A stretch of DNA of 64,000 nucleotides from Acetobacterium sp965140355 (GCA_965140355.1 OZ223194.1:1426001-1490000); one strand, 5' to 3'. Shown: positions 31,179-40,006, numbered from the stretch's first letter. Made by a program: numbers and translations. The notes: a model not told the origin generated them from the letters alone.

Positions 31179-33089
31179 ATGCGTATTATTGATTTATTAA
31201 ATGAAAATGGTATTGATCTTGACGGAAAAGCGGCTTCGAAAGAAGCAACCATTAAAAGATTGGTGGATTTAATGGATGAAAGCGGTAATCTTACCGATAA
31301 AGAGACATATCGAAAAGCGGTGATGGCCCGCGAAGAAGAAGGCAGTACAGGGATTGGCGAAGGGGTGGCGATCCCTCATGGGAAATCACCGGTTGTAAAA
31401 GAAGCGGGGCTGGCTGCGATGGTTGTTAAGGAGGGAACTGATTTTGCCGCCCTCGATGACGAACCGGCATATTTGTTTTTTCTGATTGCCGCACCGGAAG
31501 CCGCAAATAACCTTCATCTGGAAGTGCTTAGTCGTTTATCAACCATTTTAATGGATGAAGAGTTCCGAGCGAAATTGATTGCGACAACGGATATAAAAAC
31601 GTTTTTAAAATTAATCGATGAAAAAGAACAGCAAAAATTTGGCAGCGAAACAAAAAAAGAAATTCAGGATAGCGGGAGAATGTATCAGCTGCTGGCAGTC
31701 ACTGCTTGTCCGACCGGGATCGCCCATACTTATATGGCCGCTGAAAGCTTGGAAAATAAAGCCAAGGAAATGGGTGTAACGATTAAAGTGGAAACAAATG
31801 GATCGGGTGGAGCCAAGAATGTCTTAACCGCAGCAGAAATAAAAGCAGCCGATGGCATTATCATCGCTGCTGATACAAATATTGAAATGGCCCGATTTAA
31901 TGGGAAATCGGTTATTCGAACAAAGGTTGCCGATGGCATTCATAAACCGAAAGAACTGATTCAGGAAATGCTTGATGGAAAGGTTCCAATCTATCACGAG
32001 ACAGGTGAACAATCGGCAGCGGCCTCAAGTTCTGAAGAACAAGAAAGCACCGGAAGGAAAATTTATAAAGATTTGATGAACGGGGTTTCTCATATGTTGC
32101 CTTTTGTCATCGGTGGTGGGATTTTAATTGCATTAGCATTTTTATTTGATGATTATAGCATTGATCCAGCGAATTTTGGCAGTAATACACCTTTTGCGGC
32201 GTTTTTAAAACAAGTTGGCGGGACCGCGTTTGCATTTATGTTGCCCGTTCTGGCCGGTTACATTGCCATGAGCATTGCTGATCGTCCCGCTTTGGCAGTT
32301 GGTTTTGTTGGCGGCATGCTAGCGAATACTGGTGGCGCCGGTTTTCTCGGGGCACTTTTAGCTGGTTTTGCAGCAGGCTATCTGGTTTTGGGACTTAAAA
32401 AAGTATTTTCTAAATTACCGGCCAGTCTGGAAGGAATCAAGCCGATTTTGCTTTATCCGTTTTTCGGAATTTTGATTATTGGTGCGTTGATGGTTTTTGC
32501 CATTAATCCACCAGTTGCGGCCTTGAACGCCTGGTTATCGATGTTGTTAAATAATATGGGAACCTCCAGCAAGGTAATCCTTGGGATTATTCTAGGGGGA
32601 ATGATGGCTGTTGATATGGGTGGTCCTGTGAATAAGGCGGCCTATACCTTTGGTCTGGCCTCTCTGGCAACAGGTCAATATGATATTATGGCGGCGGTTA
32701 TGGTTGGTGGAATGGTGCCTCCGTTAGGGATTGCCTTATGCACAACGATTTTCAAAAATCGTTTTACCAAAAAGGAAAGAGAAGCCGGTTTAGCCAATTA
32801 CGTGATGGGATTATCATTTATTACTGAAGGGGCGATCCCATTTGCGTCAGAAGATCCTATCCGAGTAATCCCATCTTGTATTATCGGTTCGGCACTGGCG
32901 GGAGGATTATCAATGTTCTTTGGCTGTACGCTAATGGCACCACATGGCGGAATCTTTGTATTTCCATTGGTAGGAAGTCCATTTGGTTATGTTATTGCTT
33001 TACTCGCGGGTTCTGTGGCTAGTATGTTTATGTTGGCTGTTTTAAAAAAACCAAAAACCGATCAAAGTGAAGAGTTGAAAATTGCTTAG
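31179..33089 (+). CDS. fruA: PTS fructose transporter EIIABC
   Basis: FruA (636 aa) imports fructose and releases it as fructose-1-phosphate. Three domains are fused: EIIA ~1-150 (phospho-His67 in GVAIPHGKS), EIIB ~168-268 (phospho-Cys177 in TACPTGIAHT) and EIIC ~285-620 (about eight to ten membrane segments, GGPVNKAAYTF motif). Length and order equal the Bacillus type. The ATG follows AAGGAGG. EI and HPr are not in the window. Confidence 0.96.
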   Translation: MRIIDLLNENGIDLDGKAASKEATIKRLVDLMDESGNLTDKETYRKAVMAREEEGSTGIGEGVAIPHGKSPVVKEAGLAAMVVKEGTDFAALDDEPAYLFFLIAAPEAANNLHLEVLSRLSTILMDEEFRAKLIATTDIKTFLKLIDEKEQQKFGSETKKEIQDSGRMYQLLAVTACPTGIAHTYMAAESLENKAKEMGVTIKVETNGSGGAKNVLTAAEIKAADGIIIAADTNIEMARFNGKSVIRTKVADGIHKPKELIQEMLDGKVPIYHETGEQSAAASSSEEQESTGRKIYKDLMNGVSHMLPFVIGGGILIALAFLFDDYSIDPANFGSNTPFAAFLKQVGGTAFAFMLPVLAGYIAMSIADRPALAVGFVGGMLANTGGAGFLGALLAGFAAGYLVLGLKKVFSKLPASLEGIKPILLYPFFGILIIGALMVFAINPPVAALNAWLSMLLNNMGTSSKVILGIILGGMMAVDMGGPVNKAAYTFGLASLATGQYDIMAAVMVGGMVPPLGIALCTTIFKNRFTKKEREAGLANYVMGLSFITEGAIPFASEDPIRVIPSCIIGSALAGGLSMFFGCTLMAPHGGIFVFPLVGSPFGYVIALLAGSVASMFMLAVLKKPKTDQSEELKIA

Positions 33090-33114
33090 TTAGTCTTATA
33101 AAAACTGCTTAATT

Positions 33115-33161
33115 AAAATATCCAAAGCCTGATCAAAATGATCAGGCTTTGGATATTTTTT
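33115..33161 (+). terminator. Terminator of the fructose operon
   Basis: A 19-bp perfect stem (AATATCCAAAGCCTGATCA and complement) with a 3-nt loop and T-run. Confidence 0.92.
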
Positions 33162-33314
33162 GTTTAAATTTAGACGCAATTATTTACATTAAACAATAAA
33201 TGTTACAAATTAGTTACAAACCATTTACTTTTCGAATAAAACGTGCTAAGATAGATACACTTGAAGCGGATGAAAATATTATTTAATCAGATTTCTAAGA
33301 GAGGAAGGATGATC

Positions 33315-34871
33315 ATGAAAAAATCAATCGGCGTAATGAAAGTGTTAAGCTTAGTTATAATATGTATAATGATTTTGTCATTCTTTCCAGTTGGTGTTAT
33401 TGGCGAAGTGGGGTATAGCCGTAATGCAACGGTTGGTGATAATCGCATAAAAACGAGTTTTAAGTTGGCGAGAAATGATCTGTCAACGGGAACTCTTGTT
33501 CCAATTATTACTTTTTCAGAAGCTGTGGTTTATAATGGCAGGCCGCAGAATTTGGCTGAAGTTAATCCAATTGTTGACGGTCCGGGAATTAATTTGGAAT
33601 TGATTGAAATTACTTATCAAGGGATAAAATTAAATGGTGATATTTATCCAAAATCGTTGATACCACCAACGGATACGGGAACCTATACCGTGGTGGCAGG
33701 ATATCAAGGGGATGAAGCATATAAAGCTTATTCCGAAACTAAAACGATAAATATTAATCCGATAGAATTGAAAACAACAGATTTTTTTACGACAAAGCCG
33801 ATTAGTAAAATATATGATGGAACGGTTAATGCTCCCGATGATATAATTGTCGGTCTAAGTAATACGGGAGTCATTGATACGGATCTTAAGGATGTTAAAT
33901 TTAACTATAAGTCGGCCAGCTATTTGTCTAAAGATGTCAATTTGACAGGAACTAATGCGGTGATTCTGAAAGAAGTAACCATAACTGGTGATAAGGGGAC
34001 GGAATATAGCATTGTTGATGAGGAAGATCAGGATGAAGATAAAGACGAAGATAAAGATAAAGATGAAGATAACGAGGAAAAACCATCAAAAATTATTGAC
34101 ATTTCGCTTGCGGCAAATATTAATCCTAAGATGATTGAAGTCATTCTGGTTGGACAAAATAAGGTATATGATGGCAGTGCAATATTAAACGATTATAAAC
34201 TATTAGTTAGGCAAGCAGATCTTATTAAAGGGGACAAAATAGCAGTAAGTGGATCAGAACAATTTTATCCATGGTATGGGACGATTAATACCAAACAAAA
34301 AGATGTTGGTAATTATTACGTTTGGGCAATAGGCGGATTTAGTTTGCAGGGACTCAATGACACAAATTCAGATGACTATATGATTAATAATCTCAGTTTG
34401 GTTTCCAAGTTGAAATATGCGATTACTCCGGCCTCAGTGACGGTTATTCCAAGTTATATTAAAAAAGTTGAGGGAGAACCGGATCCTGTCTTAACTTATG
34501 CAGTTTGGCAGGATGAATCAGGCGATGGTTTTGTAAAAGGCTTGTATGGGAATGATGTATTATCTGGTTCTTTAGAACGAGAACGAGGAGAATCGGTCGG
34601 AACTTATGATATTTACCTGGGCAGTTTGAATAATCCGAACTATACGCTTTCTTTAGCTGATGGGAAAGATAAATTCGAAATAACTAAGGGTGAAGAAGTA
34701 GCGGCGACCTATGTTGGAAATGATTATTACAATAATACAACAATGGGATCAGGCGAGGTAGCAGAAGAAAAAAAATTACCCGTGCCATATTTGGGGATTG
34801 CAATGTTGTTGATTTTGCTGATTGCCGTAGGGGTATTTTTCGGAAAAAATCGACTGACAAAAATGGATTGA
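33315..34871 (+). CDS. Secreted, C-terminally membrane-anchored MBG/YDG-repeat protein
   Basis: This 518-aa surface protein has a signal peptide (~1-33, ending GVIGE) and MBG-type Ig-like modules (YNGRPQNLAEV..., IYDGTVNAPDD... and KVYDGSAI... recognition patterns). An acidic linker of alternating Asp, Glu and Lys (DNA 34,015-34,085) separates them, and a single C-terminal membrane segment followed by Lys/Arg (last ~25 residues) anchors the protein. There is no LPxTG motif. I chose ATG 33315, 6 bp after AGAGGAAGG. It probably acts as a stalk or adhesin; no enzymatic domain is seen. Confidence 0.82.
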   Translation: MKKSIGVMKVLSLVIICIMILSFFPVGVIGEVGYSRNATVGDNRIKTSFKLARNDLSTGTLVPIITFSEAVVYNGRPQNLAEVNPIVDGPGINLELIEITYQGIKLNGDIYPKSLIPPTDTGTYTVVAGYQGDEAYKAYSETKTININPIELKTTDFFTTKPISKIYDGTVNAPDDIIVGLSNTGVIDTDLKDVKFNYKSASYLSKDVNLTGTNAVILKEVTITGDKGTEYSIVDEEDQDEDKDEDKDKDEDNEEKPSKIIDISLAANINPKMIEVILVGQNKVYDGSAILNDYKLLVRQADLIKGDKIAVSGSEQFYPWYGTINTKQKDVGNYYVWAIGGFSLQGLNDTNSDDYMINNLSLVSKLKYAITPASVTVIPSYIKKVEGEPDPVLTYAVWQDESGDGFVKGLYGNDVLSGSLERERGESVGTYDIYLGSLNNPNYTLSLADGKDKFEITKGEEVAATYVGNDYYNNTTMGSGEVAEEKKLPVPYLGIAMLLILLIAVGVFFGKNRLTKMD

Positions 34872-34889
34872 ATTGAAATAATTGGAGCT

Positions 34890-34923
34890 AAAGGATCGGT
34901 TTAATAAATAAACAGATCCTTTT
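34890..34923 (+). terminator. Terminator after the MBG protein gene
   Basis: The AAAGGATC/GATCCTTTT arms enclose a second paired segment (GGTTTA/TAAACA), which gives a stem of about 14 bp. The T-run is short (TTTT). Confidence 0.75.
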
Positions 34924-35065
34924 GGCGTTAGTGATGAGATGAAGATAATTTTTTTGAAGATTACAAAGAATAAAGAAACCGAGATGGTGGTTTTTGTGGT
35001 AAAATAAGTGAAATGGTGTTGGTTTGATAGGGAATAGATTTAGGAAAGATGGAGAGGAAGAGAGA

Positions 35066-36442
35066 ATGCATCAAAAAAAAACAAGTAAACGTTTAACAAG
35101 TGTTGTTTTAGCAGTTACATTAGCTTTATTGATGTTGCCAGTAGCAACTTTTGCTCAAGCTGATGAAAAAAAAGTAACGACGGTGTCGATTGCAAGCACG
35201 CCACCGTCAGTTATCTTTAACGCAGCGACAGATGAACTTGATAAGGCGGTTTATCAAGCATTGAACATCGTAGTGGAAGATAGTGAATTAAATAATATTG
35301 ATTTTACCACAGATGAGATCACCTTGGATTATAATCATCAGGTAGGAAAACAAACAATTAAAGTCACGTATAAAGGAAATGATCAGTATCAGGGCAGTGT
35401 TGCGACGGGGAACATTATCATAAATAAGGTTCCCAAAAAAGACACCCGTTTGGTTTTAAAAGTGAATCCCCCATCGGTCGGGTATTCAAGTGATCCCGCA
35501 ACATTAGATAAAGCAGTCTATGAAGATTTAGTTATCTCGGTTGTCGATAGTGATTCGAATCTGGTTGCTTTCTCACCAAGTGATATTACATTAACATATA
35601 ATCATGCGGTGGGAACTCAAAATGTTGTTGTGGCTTATCAGGGAAATGATCAATATAATCCCGCCCAAGTGAATACGGTAGTTCAAATCGTGGGGAAGCA
35701 GGACACAAGAGTATCCATTGCCGCGAGTCCACCATCCGTTGAATATACCAGTGATTCGGAAAAACTGGATTTAGCGGTTTATCAGGCATTGAGTATTGTT
35801 GTGGTTGATGCCAGTAGTAATAAAATAAATTTTACTGCTGCAGAGATTGATTTAAGTTATAATCGCGCACCGGGAAAACAGGATGTGACTGTTAAATATA
35901 AAGGGAATGATCAATATAGTCCCAGTTCGGCCAAGCGCGATGTGGAGATTACCGGAAAGATCGATCCACCTGTACCGGAAAAAGAAAATACCAGCGTTAA
36001 TCTTTCAAAGACACCGGCGGCGGTAGCTTATAGCTCGGATTCGGGAAAACTGGATGCAGATATTTATCAAGCATTAGCGATTCAAGTGGTTGATAGTAAA
36101 AATAATGCCATTAAATTCACGACTACAGATATTGAATTGAGTTATAATCGCGAGGGTGGGGATCAACCAGTGACGGTTAAATACAAAGGCACGGATCAAT
36201 ATAATAGCAGTAACGCCACGCAAACAGTTACGATTACGCAGAAAGGTGACTGTTCGCTGGTCATTACGGCCAATCCGCCGAATATAGAATATGATAAGAA
36301 TCCGTCAAAACTTGATGATGCAGTCTATAAAGGGCTTGATATTATCGTGGTTGATGATAATAATAATGTCATTGAATCAAAACAAAGTGATATTGAACTT
36401 AATTATACACATGAAATAGGGGAGCAGTCAGTCAATTGTTAA
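35066..36442 (+). CDS. Secreted protein with five ~85-residue repeats, frameshifted at its C-terminus
   Basis: This 458-aa frame has a signal peptide (~1-31) and five tandem repeats of about 85 residues. Each has the pattern PPSV-x-Y...KLD-AVYQAL-I-VVD...D-I-L-YNH...G-Q-VTV-YKGNDQY. The fifth repeat is cut by a stop at 36440. One extra A near 36434 shifts the frame, and one extra T near 36470 shifts it again. After removing both, the repeat completes and a membrane segment with KKHSA end follows to 36609. So the intact protein would be anchored like its neighbour at 33315. I chose ATG 35066 after AGGAAGAGAGA. The shifts are real decay or sequence errors. Confidence 0.8.
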   Translation: MHQKKTSKRLTSVVLAVTLALLMLPVATFAQADEKKVTTVSIASTPPSVIFNAATDELDKAVYQALNIVVEDSELNNIDFTTDEITLDYNHQVGKQTIKVTYKGNDQYQGSVATGNIIINKVPKKDTRLVLKVNPPSVGYSSDPATLDKAVYEDLVISVVDSDSNLVAFSPSDITLTYNHAVGTQNVVVAYQGNDQYNPAQVNTVVQIVGKQDTRVSIAASPPSVEYTSDSEKLDLAVYQALSIVVVDASSNKINFTAAEIDLSYNRAPGKQDVTVKYKGNDQYSPSSAKRDVEITGKIDPPVPEKENTSVNLSKTPAAVAYSSDSGKLDADIYQALAIQVVDSKNNAIKFTTTDIELSYNREGGDQPVTVKYKGTDQYNSSNATQTVTITQKGDCSLVITANPPNIEYDKNPSKLDDAVYKGLDIIVVDDNNNVIESKQSDIELNYTHEIGEQSVNC

Positions 36443-36609
36443 GTATAAAGGAAACAATTATTTTAATAGTGCTTGTAGCAACGGTGCGGGTGAATATTAT
36501 TAAGCCGGTATCCAATAATTTAGGGTTGATCGCTGGCATTATTGGAGTCATTGTTGTTGCTTTGGCAGTTCTGGGCGTGGTTATTTATCGAAAAAAACAT
36601 AGCGCCTAA
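36443..36609 (+). pseudogene. Out-of-frame 3' end of the five-repeat surface protein
   Basis: In the third phase, 36481-36609 encodes TVRVNIIKPVSNN followed by a membrane segment (LIAGIIGVIVVALAVLGVV) and a basic tail. Between 36435 and 36470 another phase encodes VKYKGNNYFNSA, the expected end of repeat five. Two single-base insertions 36 bp apart explain the break. Confidence 0.75.
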
Positions 36610-36623
36610 TTGGGTAAAAAAAA

Positions 36624-36645
36624 GGGTCTGCCGGTTGGCAGATCC
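36624..36645 (-). terminator. Left terminator hairpin, oriented for gadB
   Basis: GGGTCTGCC GGTT GGCAGATCC hairpin with one mismatch. On the minus strand it is followed by a run of eight T, so it can end the gadB transcript. It is nearly the same sequence as the hairpin at 36824-36852, on the other side of the repeat. Confidence 0.7.
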
Positions 36646-36824
36646 TCAGACTGTCAAAAAAGATAACGTAGTACCGACAATTGTTCGATCATGTTGTGTG
36701 CCTCAAGACGAACAGTTGTAGCGAAGAGGCTGTCTTTAGCCAAAGCGTTGCTTACAACTGTACGAATTGCGTGCATGCAACAGATTAACAATTGATCGGG
36801 TACGGTAGTTTGTCGACAACCTCA
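36646..36824 (+). repeat. 178-bp dispersed hairpin repeat, copy B
   Basis: This is the second full copy of the element at 29140-29316. Bases 36671-36803 can form one long imperfect hairpin: arms of ~49 nt from GTACCGACAATTGTTCGATC to its partner, with paired ACAGTTG/CAACTGT at the top. It lies between two near-identical 22-bp terminator hairpins (36624-36645 and 36824-36852), as if it had inserted into a bidirectional terminator and duplicated it. Confidence 0.78.
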
Positions 36825-36852
36825 GGCTCTGCCGGTTGGCAGAGCCTTTTTT
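36824..36852 (+). terminator. Right terminator hairpin with T-run
   Basis: AGGCTCTGCC GGTT GGCAGAGCCT with a T-run (36847-36852). It serves the plus strand. Confidence 0.85.
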
Positions 36853-36902
36853 AATGGGTAACGTTAAACATAATAGCCGAAACCGATAAGTGTTGATTTT
36901 TT

Positions 36903-38315
36903 TTAATGGGTAAAGCCCATAGCACCCTTGTTTTCGTCGGAATTTCCATAAATTATAATGTGGGCATGATCTAAGGCATCGATGCTTTCTTTGATATCGT
37001 TAATAAAAGAGATTGCCAATTGCAGGCTTAGATCTTGACGAACCACCACCCGTTGGATGATAAGATCTGAGAGGTTATCAGGCAGTGGATAAGCTGGAAC
37101 CTGCCAACCAGTTGTGCGCAGGCGATCAGCGAGGTCGTACAAACTCCAGGGCTTGTCAAGATTTGCTTTTAGCTTCCAGCAAACAATAGGAATATTATCA
37201 CCATCATTATAAATATCAAAAAGTTGTGTTTGCTCAAGTTCAGCGGCAATGTATTTTGCAACGCTTCGCGTGCGTTGGTGGATCTTTTGATACCCACGAT
37301 AGCCATAAGTTAAAAAGTTGAAATATTGACCGATGATTTGGCTTGATGATCGTGAGAAGTTGATGGCCATCGTGGGTAAATCACCGCCAAGATAGCTAAC
37401 GCTAAAGATCAGCTCCGATGGTAAATAACATTTGTCCTTCCAGATGATCCAACCAATACCGGGATAAACAAGACCATATTTATGACCAGAGGTATTAATG
37501 GAAACAACATTTTTTAGTCGGAAATCCCATTCTAAATCAGGGAAGATAAAAGGGGCAAATAGTCCGCCGGAGGCACCGTCCACATGGATAGAAACAGGGA
37601 TCACAGCAGTTTGATTGTAGATCTCGACAAGCTCATCCAATTTTTTAACATCATCGTATTTACCCGTATAAGTAATTCCCATAATGGCGATAATACCAAT
37701 AGTGTCGTTATCTACATAATCCATGACAGTATCCATATTCAAACTCATATGGTCGGGGTCTAATGGCACACAACGCATTTCAATATCCCAATAGACGCAG
37801 AATTTCTCCCAACAAACTTGAAAACCCGAGGAAATAACCAAGTTTGGTTTTCGACCGAGGATATCAATGCCAGCTTGTTTGGCTTTCTCGCGCCAGGCAA
37901 ATTTCATAGCCAGACCGCCAAGCATGCAGGCTTCAGAAGAACCGACGGTTGAAGTGCCGATATAAGGCGAGTCTTCGGGAACGTTCCAGAGATCGGCAAT
38001 GATGTTGACACATCTGTTTTCAAGGTCAGTTGTCTGAGGATATTCAGATTTGTCGATAGCGTTTTTTTCCAGGGTCTCAGACATGATCCGAACAGCGGCA
38101 GGTTCCATGTAAGTTTGACAAAAGGTGGCTAGATTAAGTCGGGCATTGCCTTCATCCAATAGGTCATCTTTGATTAAAAGATAAGCGAGTTCAGGATCGA
38201 TCGATTCTTCATTTAATTGATATTTAGGCAGCGTAGAATTTAGCGGATCATTACTAAAAACAGGGGTTTCATAGACGCTTTCCAGTTGGTCTTTATTTGG
38301 TCTTGAATGCAACAT
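36903..38315 (-). CDS. gadB: Glutamate decarboxylase
   Basis: GadB (470 aa) converts glutamate to GABA and CO2 with consumption of a proton. It is a PLP group II decarboxylase: SSEACMLGGLAMK, the HVDGASGG segment and the Schiff-base Lys279 in SGHKYGLVYPG. The N- and C-terminal segments (including ...MGFTH) match the GadA/GadB type rather than archaeal MfnA. It is monocistronic; no GadC antiporter gene is in the window. Acid resistance is the family role, and use in GABA metabolism is possible. The ATG follows AAAGGAG. Confidence 0.94.
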   Translation of the reverse strand: MLHSRPNKDQLESVYETPVFSNDPLNSTLPKYQLNEESIDPELAYLLIKDDLLDEGNARLNLATFCQTYMEPAAVRIMSETLEKNAIDKSEYPQTTDLENRCVNIIADLWNVPEDSPYIGTSTVGSSEACMLGGLAMKFAWREKAKQAGIDILGRKPNLVISSGFQVCWEKFCVYWDIEMRCVPLDPDHMSLNMDTVMDYVDNDTIGIIAIMGITYTGKYDDVKKLDELVEIYNQTAVIPVSIHVDGASGGLFAPFIFPDLEWDFRLKNVVSINTSGHKYGLVYPGIGWIIWKDKCYLPSELIFSVSYLGGDLPTMAINFSRSSSQIIGQYFNFLTYGYRGYQKIHQRTRSVAKYIAAELEQTQLFDIYNDGDNIPIVCWKLKANLDKPWSLYDLADRLRTTGWQVPAYPLPDNLSDLIIQRVVVRQDLSLQLAISFINDIKESIDALDHAHIIIYGNSDENKGAMGFTH

Positions 38316-38479
38316 GTTAAACTCCTTTAAGATAAAATATAATTTTATTTTGGATTGTTATGATGGTAATAACGTAACTATTTAAATTGTACACAATTAA
38401 GGAAACAAGAAGCAAGCGATTTCATAAATTTTATCAAAATATGTGAGGTGGGATTTATGAGTACTTAACTTAAAAAACA

Positions 38480-38508
38480 TTGACAACAATGCAATAAACA
38501 GATATAGT
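38480..38508 (+). promoter_or_regulatory. Promoter of the M-box leader
   Basis: TTGACA (38480-38485), 17-bp spacer and TATAGT (38503-38508). It puts the start ~30 bp before the riboswitch. Confidence 0.75.
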
Positions 38509-38546
38509 TAAGTTAAGATCATAATAAAGAACGAAATGTTTCTTTT

Positions 38547-38743
38547 GTTAGGCGAGGCTCCTATACAGAGATGGCTGCTACCCGGAAACATCGAAAGATG
38601 CCAATGGGTTAACAGGTACTATCGAATTAAGGTTTTACTTAACGCAGTTGGGCATGGCCCTATACTGTATAGTGCCAAAACTCAACGAATAGAGGAGCCA
38701 TTTTTTGCCGTGCAGAAACCTCCTCAAAACGTGGGGGTTTTTT
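38547..38743 (+). promoter_or_regulatory. M-box (ykoK) magnesium riboswitch with terminator
   Basis: The conserved core is present from GTTAGGCGAGGCTCCTATAC to TAGAGGAGCC (38547-38699): GCTGCTACCCGGAAAC, GATGCCAATGGGTTAACAGG and the P1 pairing GGCTCC/GGAGCC. A hairpin AAACCTCC/GGGGGTTT with a T-run follows (38716-38743). High Mg2+ should favour termination before corA. Confidence 0.93.
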
Positions 38744-38745
38744 AT

Positions 38746-38807
38746 TTGCGCGAAGGCAACGAGCCAATCGGCTGCTTGCAGACAGTTGGCGACTGCCCGT
38801 GAATAAG
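38746..38807 (+). repeat. 62-bp direct repeat, copy 1
   Basis: Begins TTGCGCGAAGGCAACGAGCC and ends GACTGCCCGTGAATAAG. It differs from copy 2 at 38839 by two bases. It follows the M-box terminator immediately. Confidence 0.8.
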
Positions 38808-38838
38808 CACGAAAAGAGCAAGGCGAGTTTCGTGCGGA

Positions 38839-38900
38839 TTGCGCGAAGGCAACGAGCCAATCGGCTGTTAGCAGACAGTTGGCGACTGCCCGTGAATAAG
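38839..38900 (+). repeat. 62-bp direct repeat, copy 2
   Basis: Same unit as 38746-38807, 93 bp downstream. Between the two lies CACGAAA...TTTCGTG, a perfect 7-bp hairpin. A split relative exists at 46374-46486. Confidence 0.8.
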
Positions 38901-38952
38901 TATACAAATAAAACAGGAACGTTTTAAATTATAAGAAAAGGAGTGAGATAGG

Positions 38953-39042
38953 ATGGACGCAGACCCTGGTGAGAAGCGGATTAATCAATTAAAACAAAAA
39001 CTGAGCGGCCAAAATATCTTACTGATTATTGGCTGCTCTTAA
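38953..39042 (+). CDS. Possible 29-residue leader peptide or small protein before corA
   Basis: ATG 38953 follows AAAAGGAGTGAGATAGG, a very good site. It encodes MDADPGEKRINQLKQ... ending NILLIIGCS: an acidic/basic first half and a hydrophobic end. The stop lies 15 bp before corA. Its 3' third forms a 10-bp hairpin (GAGCGGCCAA/TTGGCTGCTC, 39003-39038) just before the corA ribosome-binding site. It could be a regulatory leader ORF for corA; there is no homology I recognise. Confidence 0.5.
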   Translation: MDADPGEKRINQLKQKLSGQNILLIIGCS

Positions 39043-39057
39043 TAACGGAGGAAAGCG

Positions 39058-39987
39058 ATGATCAAAATCTATAAAACCATTGATGGAAAGATTCAAGAAA
39101 TTGAGTTGATTGAAAAAAATAGCTGGATTAATATGGTTAATCCAACGGAAGAAGAATTGCAATTTATTACCAGAGAATTAGAAGTTGAACCTGATTTTCT
39201 GAGAGCCGCGCTGGATGAAGAAGAAATTTCTCGGGTGGAATTAGAGGATAATAACCAGGCACTTATTAACATCGACGTGCCGGTAATTGAAAAAGATACC
39301 AAGATGGTATTGTATACAACCATTCCGGTGGGGATTATTCAAACAGAAGATAATATTATTACGGTTTGTTTAAGAGGCAATACACTGCTCGATGACTTTG
39401 CTAAAGGTCGTGTTAAAGGTGTATACACCAATTTAAAAACCCGATTTATCTTCCAAATTCTCTATCGGGTAGCCAGTCGATTTTTGGTTTACCTGAGACA
39501 TATCAATCGGATGAGTACTGATATTGAACGACAATTGCATATCTCGATGAAAAATAAAGAGTTGATCCAATTGCTTGATTTAGAAAAAAGTTTGGTGTTT
39601 TTCTCGACATCTTTAAAAGCTAATCAGGGAGTTTTAGAAAAGCTTCAACGCGGACGGATTATCAAACTTTATGAAGAAGATAAGGAATTGCTGGAAGATG
39701 TCTTGATTGAAGTTCAACAGGCGATTGAGATGTCCAATATTTATGCCAATATTCTTAGTGGAACGATGGATGCCTTTGCTTCGATTATTTCGAACAACTT
39801 AAATATCGTGATGAAAATTTTAACTTCACTTACTATTTTGATGTCGATTCCAACAATGATCGCTAGTTTCTTTGGAATGAACGTCGAGGGATTACCGATT
39901 CCCAATTTTTGGAGCATTGTCTTGATCTCGATTGCATGTACGAGTGTGGCCGCATTTGTACTATTTAAGAAAAAAATGTTTAGCTAG
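39058..39987 (+). CDS. corA: CorA-family magnesium/cobalt transporter
   Basis: This 309-aa CorA family channel has a large N-terminal cytoplasmic domain (1-245) with a long coiled-coil stalk helix. Two C-terminal membrane segments follow, with the signature GMN (FFGMNVEGLP) between them and a basic KKKMF end. The ATG follows GGAGG. The M-box upstream supports Mg2+ uptake as its role. It belongs to the CorA/MIT subgroup of Firmicutes. Confidence 0.93.
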   Translation: MIKIYKTIDGKIQEIELIEKNSWINMVNPTEEELQFITRELEVEPDFLRAALDEEEISRVELEDNNQALINIDVPVIEKDTKMVLYTTIPVGIIQTEDNIITVCLRGNTLLDDFAKGRVKGVYTNLKTRFIFQILYRVASRFLVYLRHINRMSTDIERQLHISMKNKELIQLLDLEKSLVFFSTSLKANQGVLEKLQRGRIIKLYEEDKELLEDVLIEVQQAIEMSNIYANILSGTMDAFASIISNNLNIVMKILTSLTILMSIPTMIASFFGMNVEGLPIPNFWSIVLISIACTSVAAFVLFKKKMFS

Positions 39988-40006
39988 ATTGGTTTTAAAA
40001 TTATCA

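Noticed and set aside
38536..38802. Open frame of 88 codons
   Set aside because: It runs through the M-box riboswitch, its terminator and a repeat; structure conservation explains the sequence better.
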